DNA of 64,000 nt, from contig OZ251232.1 in the NCBI GenBank assembly GCA_965240325.2, forward strand, positions 2,232,001-2,296,000, read 5' to 3'. Positions 31,712-44,499 of this stretch are shown here, one piece after another (positions within the stretch are counted from its first letter, which is position 1; every line of letters starts with the position of its first letter). The position numbers and the translations under genes were made by a program. Source of the stretch: Rebecca billardiae RCC1528 (Eukaryota; Haptophyta). A model generated the notes under the pieces. That model did no database searches. It was not told where the DNA came from and was given only the letters and a program-made list of their open reading frames with translations.

Positions 31712-32900
31712 TCCTGCATGAATAATATATCATCATTATTGACGATGCTGAATACATGCAATATATTTGATGACGATGAAGTGGCCGCAGTGCGGGCGCG
31801 GCACTACTTGGAGCGGCCAGCGGGGCGAGCCCTGCATTCCGGTAGGACCGGGGTGAATGCAGCATTGCGGGGTGCAACCCGGCAATGCCCGTCTGAATGG
31901 TATATATATATATATTGCATGTATTTACTATATATGTGCGTGGGGTTATTAATTGGCACAATAACTGATATTGTCTAAGAGGACGGTGGGAGCGCAATGC
32001 GCCGTATCAACACCTGCCTGCCATTCGGCCCGAGCCAGGCGGCCGAGCTCAAGTCCGCGGCTGCCATCTTGGCCACCCTCTTCTCGTGCCACGAGGGACT
32101 TTCGAGCCTGCTCTGTGCGCTCGCACGACGACCCCGAACAACCTACTCGCTGTGATGCTCCTGGGCCTTAGTAGGCAAATAGGCAAGGTTGGCGGCGGCT
32201 CAGGACGGCCAATTGGTGAACTGGGTTTTTTTCATCAGGCGCCGAGCGAACCGACGCAGTCCAGTGCCTCTCGCTCACTCGCAGCGAACGCCCTTCGGAA
32301 GTGCCCACTGGCATGATGGCTGCAGCTGTTTCCGGCCCGCATCTTCGCGATGCCCTCTGCACGATGGTGCTTCGTGCCTTGCTCTCGTGCGGCTTGGCGG
32401 CTCTCGAGCTGCGCCTTCCAAAATAATATATATATTATTAATATTGACGATGATGACTGGCTAGCTCTCTCGGCTCAGCTGTCAGTGTCTCACTGTCTCA
32501 CAGCAGCCAGTCTGCAGACGCGGACCGGCTGACGGTCCAAAGCGCACTAGCAGAGGCCCGGCGCCCAATGCGCCACTCAGCGGCCTGCTATCAGAGCGCG
32601 CCGTTACTCCGACTTACGACGGTGCCACTGATGATGCTGCGGCCGCCGTTGGCCGACTACATAGACATAGTACATCCCTCACAGGGCCAGGCAGCAAGCA
32701 CTACGGACTCTAGCTTAGCAGAGGCAGAGGGTGGCAGAGGCCACTACGCGGTGCCCCCCTGCTGGTCCCGCTACTGCTCGGAGACTAAATAGTAATATCA
32801 GTGTCAGTGTCGTCTGCTTTTCGTAGCTAGTCAGGAGCCCTACTTATGATTATTGCTTCACGCCTTCAGTGCGCTGCAGCTCGTCCGGGAAGTGACTGCT
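31712..32900. other. Gene-free region
   Basis: No supported gene, domain or RNA. Small AT tracts at about 31900-31916 and 32420-32445. Confidence 0.4.
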
Positions 32901-33290
<390 letters not shown>

Positions 33291-33329
33291 TGTATATATC
33301 AGATCTTGGCACTCAGAATGACTAGGCTG

Positions 33330-33883
33330 ACTACAGGCAATCGCGGGCAATAAGGAGCTGTCACGTTAAGAAACTGGGCGGGCTTGCTATCTGCGGATCT
33401 GGCCTAGAAACTGAGACTCGCGATTGGTTGGTTCGCTATATACGCATAGCCGTCACACTATAAGAAACCGGGACTATGTCGTCGCGGCTGACGAGTGGTC
33501 CGCCGAGGCGCAGTGCCCGTGGGACCCGGACCGGCGGCGCGCGGCCCGACTACGAGTACAGGCCAAGGATTCCCGACTTCTCCTGATGACTGACTCCTGG
33601 CCAGTGCGCACCGCAGCATCCATGCAACATCATGCCAGATTTGCTCCAAAATGGCCCAAACTTTTTCTTCGGCCTCGCCAGCCGGGCCTAAAGACTCACC
33701 GGGGGGCTCAGCCCCCCTGCGCTGTCTCAGTGCGCCCCCCGCGCTGACTGCGCGGCGGGCGGACCTAGCTAAGAAACTGAGACTCCGTAGGCGGTCGTCG
33801 GGCTACTACCGAACGGCTAAGAAATACCCGAGACTAGCAGCCGTGAGATCTCTGACTTCTTATTGCCCGCGATTGCCTGTAGT
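33330..33883. mobile_element. MITE-like element with perfect 25-bp terminal inverted repeats
   Basis: 33330-33354 (starting ACTACAGGCAATCGCGGGCA) is the exact reverse complement of 33859-33883. The 0.5-kb interior has no coding potential but holds several related short blocks beginning TAAGAAAC or TAAGAAA. GACTAG occurs just outside both ends (33320-33325 and 33884-33889) but is not immediately adjacent on the left, so a target duplication is uncertain. Confidence 0.75.
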
Positions 33884-33945
33884 GACTAGCTACGGCGCGC
33901 TCGGCCCTGACGGAGCGGCTAGAGTCGGGTCATCGATCGTCGAAT

Positions 33946-33979
<34 letters not shown>

Positions 33980-34147
33980 GTACTAAATAAAATGAGGAAC
34001 ACTTCATCGTCATCACGGTCTGCGCCCGTAGTCACTGCTGTTAATTAATAAATTATAATAGCTACGTACTCTCTCTCTCTCTCTATATATAGTAGTGGCT
34101 AGCGTTACCCATATCGATATTATAGAACGTATGCGGCGGCATCGGCA
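33884..34147. other. Intergenic, AT and CT microsatellites
   Basis: (AT)n at about 33946-33976 and (CT)n at about 34069-34084, downstream of the minus-strand membrane-protein gene. Confidence 0.7.
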
Positions 34148-35365
34148 TCAGTCGTATCTCACGTGGTCGGGCGTGACGAAGAAGGCACACGCCTGCGACA
34201 TCTCCCGCGAGCCGTTGACGAGCCCATCCAGCATGCCCGCGAGCACGACGAGCCCCGACACGCCGAGCCACAGGATGGAGAGCACGCCCTGCCCGCGGCT
34301 CAGCAGCTGCGCCCCGCGCCCCGCGCCCTTGAGCGAAGTGCTGCCGCCGCGCACTGCCCAGCGCCGCTCGAACTCGTATTTGCTCAGCCGCTCCTTGGTG
34401 GGCGCGGTGAAGTACGCCTGGAACATGAGGTCGTCGACGAGCGCGACGAAGTGCAGCGCCACCGTGTCGGCGATGAGGCTGCGCCGCGCGCGCGCCGGGC
34501 GGGGCACGCGCCGCGGGCGTACGCGTCAGTCCCGGCTGGCGCGCGCGCGCGGCAGCGGGGGCTGTCGCGCGCTCACGCGCGCTCGGCGTTTCGCGCGCGC
34601 GTACTCGACGAGCGTGCGCGCCCACATGAGGTAGATCACGCCGATCACGAGCAGCGTGCCCTCGATCGCCATCTCCGAGAGCGCGACCGCGCACAGCAGC
34701 GCGCGCTGCGCGGCGCTGGTGCGGCGCACGCCCACCACCTTCGCCTCCTCCTGTCTCACGACGCCGTCGCGGCCGACGCCATAGCCGCCGGCGACGCGCA
34801 CGCGCGTGGAGGTCCACGCCATGTCGAGCGCGGCGAGCGCGGAGAACTCGGCGATGCACTGCGTGCCGAACACGTAGATCGCCGCCCACTGCAGCACCGC
34901 GGGCGTGCTGCACTGCCCCAGCTCGTCTTCGCTCAGCTTGGTGCGCGTCGCGACTGCGATGTGTGCGATGAGCACGCCGCGCACGGCGCAGGAGATGAGC
35001 CACGAGCCGAGCCCGCGGAAGCGCTTCGTCACGGTGGGCACGAGCCACGACGAGATGACGAGGAAGGAGAGCGTGGGCATCGGGCGCTCGAACACGACCT
35101 CGCTCGCGCCGCCGGCCGGCGCGCCGTGGAACGAGCCGGCGGCAAGCACCGAGGACGAGCTGCCGCGGCCGCCGCCGAGGCTGACGGGGCGCAGGCTCGT
35201 CGCGCTACCGTAGGAGCGAGCAGCGCCGAGGCGGAGCGACTCCGAACTGGACGAGCGTCGCCCGGAGCGGAGCTCGGCTGTCGGCGTGGGCTCCACGCGC
35301 GGCATGCCGCATGGACGCCCGCAAGCAGGATGCTCGACGGTTGAAGCGACTCGGACGGCGAGCAT
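34148..35365 (-). CDS. Multi-pass membrane protein of unknown function, two exons
   Basis: Exons inferred as 35365-34605 and 34478-34148 (donor GTACGC, acceptor GGCGCAG, joint in phase 2), 363 residues. The first 95 residues are a Ser/Arg-rich, probably cytosolic tail. About six hydrophobic segments follow: TLSFLVISSWLVPTV, WLISCAVRGVLIAHIAV, LQWAAIYVFGTQCIAEFSAL, MAIEGTLLVIGVIYLMW, then in exon 2 DTVALHFVALVDDLMFQAYF and ILWLGVSGLVVLAGML. The exon joint falls inside a conserved-looking cytosolic loop. The second exon also has a basic loop (KERLSKYEFERRW). No transporter or receptor signature was recognised. It is convergent with nothing and lies on the same strand as the kinase gene upstream (35592 onward), 226 bp away. 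Confidence 0.65.
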
Positions 35366-35591
35366 CGAGCGAAAAAGCGACGCACGGCACGATGGCGCCT
35401 GGCGGCGGCACGATGGCGATGGCGTCCCGCAATAGGATACCGTGACGGCCGGCGGCCGCCGTCTCTCATCAGACTATCATCCGCGGAGAGAGTACTCAAG
35501 TTCGACGTCGGCGGCGCGGCCGGCCAGCCCGGGAGGCCCGAGTGCCGCCGCGAGCCGCGCAGTCACGGGTCGGCCGCGCGCGTCGGCGGCC

Positions 35592-38309
35592 TCAGCACCA
35601 CGCCATCCACCAGATGTACATGTCCTTCAGGTTGTCGATCGACGTCGCCTCGTGGATCAGCTGCTGCACCTGGCTCGGCACGGTCGCGGCCGTGCGCGCG
35701 CCGGGCATCACGCCATCCAGCCTGTCGCGGATGCGCGTCATCGTCTGCACGGCGCCGCCGAGCCCGGCGCGGCGGCCCGCGGAGGCGTTCCACTCGACGA
35801 GCGGGTCGTGCACGAACGTGTCGAGCACGCTGAGCAGCGTCTCCGAGTGCGCGCGCGCCGTCGCGAGCGTTACCTCCGCCACCCGCCGGTACACACCCTC
35901 GGCGCCCGCGACGCCAAAGCCGTCGAGCATGTTTTGCGTGAGGCGGAACGGGACGCGCTCGGGCGTGGCGAGCGTGAGCCCCTTGTCGAAGAGGCACGAG
36001 AAGTCCACGTGCACCAGCGAGCCCGTGCGCTGGCAGACGAGCAGGTTCTCGCCGTGCCGGTCGCCCAGCCCGACGACGTAACCGACGATCGACGAAACGG
36101 CCGCGGAGCGCGCGAACCGCAGCCGCGCGCCGAGCCAGTCGGACGGGTCGGGGAAGGTCTCGGCGAACCAGCGGTGGAGCACGGCGGGGTGCTGCTCGAT
36201 CATCCGGCGCAGCCACGCCGCCTTGTCCCCCTTCGCGCCCTCATGCGCCTGCTTGATCTCTGTGTTGCTCGGCAGCGCGAAGTGCCGCCACTCGTTCGCC
36301 ACGAGCGATCGCAGCGGCGCGAGGCCGTGCACCCACTCGATCAGCCCGCACTCCTCGGAGAGCGGGAGCACGGCGTAGGTCTTGAGCCGGAGCTCGCGAC
36401 GGCGCGACTCGGCGGTGCGCTCGAAGAGCACGTTCACGCCCGCCATGAACTCCATCATCCGCGCGTCCTTGCGCAGGTCGTCCTTGGGCTTACATAGGAA
36501 GACGTGGGTAACGCCGTCCGACCCTTTGATGCCGATCTTCTTGGGTCGCTGCAGCGAGACCATCGTCTCGATCTCGCGCGCCCAGCCGACGATGGTGGGC
36601 GCGTCGGCGTCGGGCGGCGCGAACTCGTCGGCGTCCGCCTCCTCCGCCTCCGCCTCGCCGAGCGCGCCGAGCGCGCCGCCGCCGCCGCGCCGCGCCGCGC
36701 GCTCCGCGGGCGCGCGCTGCCCGTGCCACGCGCTCAGGCTTGCCTGCAGCGGCACCAGCATGGCCGCCGGGCGCAGCTTCCACAGCGCGGGGAACTCGCG
36801 GTCCATCGCGAAGCGCTTCGCCTTGTCCGACGGCAGCGCGTGGTTTGTCAGCTCGATCAGCCGCGCCACGAGCGCGTGCGCCTGCTCGACGAGGCCTCGC
36901 TGCCCGCGGTACCCAGCCGTCGCCTTGAACTGCGCGAGCAAGTTGCCCGCCTGCGCGCGCCGCGTGGCAGAGACCGAATGCGCCTGCGGCACCACCGACC
37001 AGAGCGCCTGGCGCGGGTGCGCGGCGAGCACGCGCACGATGGCGTCGTGCACGAGCGCGCGCGCCGGCAAGTGCTCGTGGCACGTCCGCGAGACGAGCTG
37101 CGAGAGGACAACGAGCCAGTAGTGCGAAGGCAGCGCGTCGAGCAGCTCGGCCAGCGCGCCGTCCGCGTCGCGCTCGAGGCCCTTCAGCGCGCCGCGCAGC
37201 GCCTTGGCGCGGACGTCGGCAAACTGCACCCAGAGAGCAAGCAGCCTCGGCAGCGCCTGTAGCAAGTGCCGCGCGGAGCGGCGGAGCGCGGCGCCGTACG
37301 CGCGCAGCGCGCCGAGCAGGTGCCCCCCGCGCAGGTACGCCTTCTCCGCGTCGAGCTGCGCGCCGTCCGCCGCCGCCGAGAGCAGCGCGCGCAGCCGCCC
37401 GTCGTGGTAGCGCGCGAGGCCCATCCACGCTCGCTCCGAGTCGGGCGCGTCGGCGACCGCCGCCTCGAGCTGCGCTTGCACCGCCTCGGGCGAGAGGTCG
37501 CCCGCCGCCTCGCCGTACCTGCAGTAGAGCAGCTGCAGCCGCGCGCGCGCGTCCGACGCGCGCGCGTCGTGCGCGCGCGCGCCCGCACCCTCGAGCGCCG
37601 CCGCGCCCGCGGGCACGCCGCCGCCGCCGAGATTGCAATCTCGGCCGCCGCCGCCGCCGCCGAGCGCGTTGATGGCTTGCCGCGCCGCGACCACGGCCTC
37701 GTGCGCGCCGCGCCCGTCGGCGAGCAGCTTGGCGGCGAGCGCGGCGGCGGCGGGGCACGCGGGCCGCAGCGTGCGCGCGAGGGCGAGGCAGTTCGCCGCC
37801 ATCCCTGGGCAGCCCTGCGCGCGCGCGAGCTTCGCGAACTGGAGCCACTCCGCCGCCATGGCGCCCTCGACCAGGGCGAGCGGCGCGGCCGCGGCCGAGA
37901 TTGCAATCTCGGCGGCGGCGGCGTGCGCGCGGGCGAGCAGGGTTCGCAGCAGGCCGAGGAGCGCGCAGCGCGCGGAGACGATGGGCTCGCGGCACACGAG
38001 CGACGGCGCGGTCCCCGCCAGCCGCACGCGCCACGCGCCGAGCAGCTCGCGCGCGCCCTCGCCCGCGTCCGCGCCGCCGCCTTCCAGCCGCGCGCGCGTG
38101 CGGCCGAGCACGCGCGCGCCGTGCTCGAGTTCAGCGAGCACGTGCGCGCGGACAAGCAGCGGCGCGGCGGCGGCGCTCGACTCCATGCCCGCCGCGGCGA
38201 GGGACGGGAGCAGCAGCTGCCGCGCGTCCGCGAGCGCGCGCGCGAGCGCGCCAGACGCCGCGCCCGCCGCCGCGCCGCCGCCGCCGTCCGCGCCGCCATC
38301 CGCGCCGCT

Positions 38310-38356
<47 letters not shown>

Positions 38357-39393
38357 TCCCGAGGATCCGCGCCGCCGCGGCGGCATCGGGCGCGTCGACG
38401 GCGGCGCGCAGCAGCAGCAGCACACGCGCGACCGCGCGCTCGAACGCGCTCTCGCGCATCTCCTCGTCGCCGAGCCCCGGCACGCCGAGCACGGCGGCGC
38501 TCCCGCCCGCGCCGCTCCCGCGCGCGCCGCCGCGGCGCTCCGCGGTCGCGTCGAGATGAGCTGCCAATGCCGGCCATTCGCCGAGGCGCCACGCGGCCTG
38601 GAGGGCGTAGCCGGAGAGCAGGCGAGCGTCTGCGGCGCTCGCGCACGCGCCCGCGGCCTCGGACGCGTGCGCGAGCATCGAGCGCAGCAGCAGCTGGCGG
38701 CGCATGCACCGCAGCGCGCCAACATGCAGCCGCGTGCGCGTGCGCGCGCCGCCGTCCGCGCCGCTGCCGTCCGCGCCGCCGGCGCCCGCGCCGCCGCCGG
38801 CCGCGCCGCCGCCGCCGGTCTCGGCGCCCGGCGCGCCCCAGCCCGAGCCGTGCGCGTGCAGCAGCTGCTCGTACCGCCCGAGCGCGCTCGCCCAGTCCGC
38901 CGCGGCCTCGTGCGCGCGCGCCTCCGCCTCCGCGTCCGCCGTGCGCTGCAGCCGCGCCACGCCGAGCAAAGAGTCAGCCTCGCCAATCTGCGTGTGTGCG
39001 CCGTGCAGCGCTCGCAGCGTCGCCTCGGCGCGCGCGCCGCCGCCGCCTCCGGCCGCGAGGTTGGCCGTCTCGTAGCGGAGCTGGAGCTCGGCGTACTTGA
39101 TCGCGCGCGCCGGCGCGCCGCAGCCCAGCGCGCCCGCCAGCAGCAGCTCGAGCGACACGCGGTCCAGCAGCTGAGCGCAGATCGCTCGGCCGAGTGGGGA
39201 CAGTGCGCCCGCGCCGCTCGCCGCGCCGAGCGCGCGGCTAAGCGCGCCCGCGGCCGATGGGCGGTTGGCCTTGGCGTGCGGGTCGCGCTTGATGTGGAGC
39301 ATGTCGGCGCGCTGCTTCCACGCCGCGAGCCGCTCGAGCAGCGTGAAGACCAGCTGGCCGCACTGCACGAGCTCGGACGAGGCCGCAGGCCCT

Positions 39394-39424
<31 letters not shown>

Positions 39425-42400
39425 GCCCGCCCGCGCCGCCCACTCGGCCGGCGGGCGGCGGCGCGCCCGCGCTCGCGCGCGTGAGCGCCGCGCCGCCGCC
39501 GGCGCTGCCGCCCGGCTCGGCGCCGCCCGCCGTGCCCGCAGGGCACGCGCCGCCGTCGGGCACCGGCGCCGCCGGCGCCGCCGCACCGCTCGGCGGCTGC
39601 TCGGCGTGCGGCGGCGGCGCGGCCGCGCAACCGCGCGCGCCGCCGGGCGCGGCCGCGGCCGCGTGCGCGCGCGCGCCCGGCTCGGCACCGACGGTGTGGA
39701 GAACGGTGAGCACCTCGGCGCGGAGCTCCTCCGCCGCGGCGGCGCACGCGTCGCAGCCGTGCGCGCGCGCGAGCACGTACAGCGCCGCGTGCGGCAGCAG
39801 CGACGCCGCGAGCTGCACGTCGTGCCGCGCGACGAGCCAACAGCCGCCTAGCATTCGGCCAAGCACACGCGCGCCGCCGCCCGCGGCGGTTCGGTGTGTG
39901 CGGTGCGCGCCCTCGGCCGGGCCGTCGGCTGGCGTCGGCGTGTGGCGCTGCTGCTGCTGCGCCGCGGTCGCGTCCTGGCACACCGCCTGCAGCAGCCGCG
40001 AGCACAGCCGCGTGAGCCAGCGCCGGAACGGCAGTCCAGGCCGATACACCGTCTGAGGCGCGGCGGCGCCGAGCGCGCGCGCGGGCGCGGAGGAGGAGGC
40101 GGACTTGGGCGCGGGCAGCGCGGGGCGGAGCGTAACGGTCGCCTCGACGTACGGGAGCAGCCACTCCTGCAGCGGCGGCGGCAGCGCGCGCCAGAACTCG
40201 CGCGCGCGCGCATGCGCCTCCTCGTCCTCGCGAGTGAGCGCGCCGCCAGCGCCCGTGCCGCGCGCGGGCCGCTCGCGACAAACCGCGTCGCGCGTGCAGC
40301 CGAGTGCAAGCAGCAACTGCTGCACTGCCGCGCTCGCCGCCTCCGCCGCCTCGCGCGCGCCCGCGCCGTGCAGCAGCGAGAGCAGGTGGCCCTCGAGCAA
40401 CGCGCGCCCGAGCGCCAGCTCCGAGTCCGAGGGCACCGCCGGCCCGGCCGCGCCAACCGGCCGGTCCGGAGCCCCGGACGGCCCGGACTGCCCAGCAGCG
40501 GACGCCGGCTCGCCGAGCGCCGCCGAGCTCAGATCGACCGCGCGATCGAGCGCGGCGTCGGCGTGTGCGCGCGTCGGCGGGCCGAGGCTCGGCGCGCCTG
40601 CGCCGGCGCTCGGCGAGCCCGCCTCCTTGCCCAGCGCGAGCTGCGAGCCCTCCAGCGCGCCCAGCTCGCCCAGGCAGCGCACGGCGAGCAGCCGCGTGCC
40701 CAGCGCGCCGCCCGCGCCCGCCGCGTGCACGAGACTCGCGCGCAGCTCAAGCGCGAGCGCGCGCAGCCGCTCCAGCTCCCGCCTTGAGGGCCGCCGGCCG
40801 TCCGGCCCGCCGGCGAGCCAGAAGCAGTGCACGTTGCCGCCGGGGCGGAGCTGCAGGCACAGCTCGCCCATCGCGTTCGCGCGCACCGCGCCCACCGCGT
40901 GCCGCGTGCCCTGCAGCAGCCACGCCACACGCTCCGCGACGCAGGTGACGCGCGCAAGACGGCGGAGCCGTCTCCGCGCGACCGTGAGCTCCGGCGTCGC
41001 GGGCAGGAAGGGCACGGACTCGCCCGCGAGCGGCGCGAGCGCGGCCGGCGGCGGCGCGCCGCCGCCCGCGTCGGCGCCGCCGCCCAGCGCCGCGCCGCGC
41101 GTGCGCGCGCGCCTCGCCCGCCCCGCCTCGAAGCCGTCCGCGTCGGCGTCGGCGTCGGCGTCGGCGGCGCCCTCCGAGTCGGAGTCTGAACCGCCGCTCT
41201 CGCCATCGGCGCCGCCGCCGCACGCGTGCGCGAACGCGCGCACCGCGGCGTTGATCACGCGGCACGCGGCGCGCGGGTGCGAGTGCAGGTGCAGCAGCGC
41301 GCTCGCGAGCAGCTGCGGCAGCGCGGCGCGGAGCGCCCCCGGCGAGAGCGCGGCGATGAGCGTGTGTGAGCCGCGCAGCGCGTCGGCCGTGAGCGCCGGC
41401 TGCCGCGCTGCCTCGTTCAGGCTCGCGAACACCTGGCCCCAGCTGACCGCGCCCCACTTGGCGCACGCGCCGCCGCCGATGATTCGGAGCAGCTCGTCAA
41501 GCGAGCGCAGCGCGCGCCGCCGCGGCTGCAGCTGCCGCGGCTGCGCGCGGTCGAACAGCGAGCGGTTGAGCACGACCAAGATTGCGAGGAGCTCGCCAGA
41601 GACATAGGCTGCAAGCGCCTGCCCGCCGCCACGCCTCAACTCCTCTGTGCCGACAGGCTGCGCGGCGGAGTGTGCGGTGCCGCCGCCGCCGCGCGCGTCG
41701 AGCGTGCCCGCGCCGCCGCCGCCGCCGCCGCCGCCCTCGTCCTCCTCCTCCCCCGGCGGCGCGCCCGCGGGGAGCCCCAGGTGCACCATGAAGTGCAGCG
41801 CGTGCCGCGCGGCCGCGCGCGCCGCCGGCCGATCCTCGCCGAGCAAGCCGACCATCTCAGCGAGAAGATCACGCCGCTCGCCCATCGCCAGCATCAGGAG
41901 ATCCGTGACGCCGAACGAGCCGTCGACCGAGGCGCGCATCAGACGGGAGAGGAAGGCGAGCGCGCGCTCGAGCTCGCGCGGGCGCGGCAGCGCCTCGGTG
42001 AAGAGCCGCGCGAGCGTGCGCGGCAGGTGCGGCGTCAGCAGCGCGCGCACGTCCGCGCAGCCGAGCCGCGCAGCGCACCATCTGAGCGTGTGCCGTGCGG
42101 CGCGCGCGCGCTCGGCGACGGCGGGCGGGACGGCGGCGGCCGCGTCGTCAGTGCCGCCGTCGGCGTTGGCGGCGCCGGCGTCGCCCTCGACTCCTCCGCC
42201 CCCGCCGCCGCCATCGCCTGCGTTCGGGTTCGGGCTCGGGTCTCCTCCGCCCCCGCCGCCGCCGGCAAGCAGCAGCGTCGGCAGCGCATGAGGCACGGCC
42301 TCCCTGAGCGCCTCCTCCTCGCCCACGCCGCTGAGCTCGGCGAGCGCGCCGAGCAGCGCGGCGTCGGCGGGGAGCGCACACACCGCGGGCGCGCACACCG

Positions 42401-44437
42401 CCGGGCCTGCTCGCCCGAGAAGCAGCGCGCGCGCGTCACCCTCCGCGTGCGCGTCCGCGAGCGCGCGCACATGCCTGTGCGCGGCCGCGCGCGCGTCCGC
42501 GGGCGCGTCGGCGCGCGCGTCGGCCACGAGCGCGCGCAGGGCGCTGCCCACCGCCTCCAGCTCGAAGGGGCGGCACGCGGCCGTGCGCCTGAGCGCGAGC
42601 GCGAGCGCGGCGCGCAGCGCGGGCGCCTCCGCCACCGACGTGCCCTCCAGAAGCGCGGCGATGTGCGCTAACAGCTCGGCCCAGCCCGCGGCGAGCCGCT
42701 CGGCGCCGGCCTCTGATTGGCTGGGACCGCCGCTGCCGCCGCCGCCGCCGCCTTCGCCGCCGCCGCAGCTCTCCACGTCGTCGTCCTCGTCCGCGCCCAC
42801 CTCCTCCTCCTCCTCCCCCCCCGCGCCCTCGCTCGGCTCGGAGGCGGAGGCCGCGTCCTCCGCCTCGCCCTCGCCCTCGCCCTCGCCCCCGCGCGCGCCG
42901 CCGCCGCCCTCGTCCTCCTCCGCGTCAAACCCCGCGGCCGCGCCGCCGTCTTCGCCGCCGCCTTCGCCGCCTTCGCGGCCGTCCGCGCCGCCGCCGCCGT
43001 CGGCGTCGGCGTCGATCAGCGCTCGCAGCGGGCGCGCCGCGCCCTGCACGAGGGCGGGGAGGCACTCGGCGAGCGCGGCGACCACCTCGGCCGCCTCCGA
43101 GCTCAGCAGGGAGACGAGGGTCCCCACGAGTGCACGCGCGCCGCCACGTCGCAACTCGAGCGGCCGCGCGGCGCGCAGCGCGTGCGCGGCCGCGTGCACG
43201 CACGGCGCGAGCACCGCCGCCGGCTGGTCGGCGCCGAGCAGCACCCAGTACGGCCGAAGGCGGCGGAGCGGCGCGGCGCGCACCTCGCCGAGCTCGCGCA
43301 CGAGCAGCAGCACAGCCGCGCGCACGCTCGGCGCGCGCGCGCGCACGAGGGACTCCAGCTGTGCCGAGTGCGCGCCGATGAGCGCCTTGCCCTCGGCGCG
43401 CTGCGCGCGGCTGCTGCGCGCGCGGCCCTCGGCGCGCGGCGCGCGGCGCAGCCGCGCGCGCAGCGCGCCCAGCGCCGCGATGGCGACCGCGTCGGCGTCG
43501 TCTGGCGGCGAGAGGTGGGGCGATGATGGCGGGTTAGGGTTAGGGTTAGGGTTAGGGTTAGGAGTAGGGGTAGGGGTAGGCGACGATGGCGGCGCGGCGC
43601 CGCCGCCTCCGCACAGCCGCGGTCCGTTGAGCGCTAGCGAGCTGAGCGCGCGCAGCTGCGCCGCCGTGTGCTCTGAGCGCGGGAGGCGCGCCGCCAGCCG
43701 CGCGCACGCGCACAGCGCGGCCGCGGGCATGCCTGGGCGGCGCGCGGCGCGCGCGCGCGCGTGCGCTTCGAACGGAAGCAGGAGCATTTGCGCGGTGGCG
43801 CGCAGCAGCTGCGCCGACGCGGCGGAGGGACGGCGGCGCGCGCACTGCCGTGCAAGCAGCTCCAGCACGTGGCTTAACGCGCCGCGAGCGCCGCCGCCGC
43901 CGCCGTCGCCGCCATCGCCGCAGCCGTGCGCGCGCGCCGCGTCGGCTGGCGCGATCGGCGGCGGCACGGCGGCCGCGTCGTTGGCGCCGCCCCGCGGCTG
44001 CGCGGCGAGCGGCGCGCGCGGCGCGGCGGCGGCGCCCGACTCTGGCGTCGGCGCGAAGCACGCCGCGAGCTCAGCCGCGTCCATGCCGCGCGCCTCCGCC
44101 TCGAGCCCCGCCGCGTACGCGCCCACAGCGCCCAGCAGCGCGCGCACGTGCGCGCGCGCCTCCGCGCGCGCGCGCGCCGGCCAGGCGGCCGCGCCGCCGC
44201 GCGGCTCGGCGGCGCGGCCGCGCCCGCCCAGGCGGAGGCGCACGCTCGGGAGAGACAGGCCCGTCGCGTCGCGCTCGTCATCGCCGCTCGCGCTCGAGCT
44301 CCCGTCCTCGTCCCCGGACAAGCCCGCCCGCTCGGCTGCGTCACCGCGCCGCCGCGCGCCGAGCCAGGAGCCGCTGCCGCCGCCGCGCCACGGCTGCTGC
44401 TGCCGCTGCTGCAGCTCGTCATCGCCCTCGTCGTCGT

Positions 44438-44499
<62 letters not shown>

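Noticed and set aside
37266-39851. 861-codon plus-strand frame opposite ATR (and several others of 300-900 codons at 42.6-45.3 kb)
   Set aside because: GC-rich coding DNA opens antisense frames. The translations are Arg/Ala-rich without domains, whereas the minus strand gives clear PIKK motifs.
43531-43562. Possible chromosome end or assembly junction because of TTAGGG units
   Set aside because: The ATR frame continues across it on both sides, and the run is only five units.
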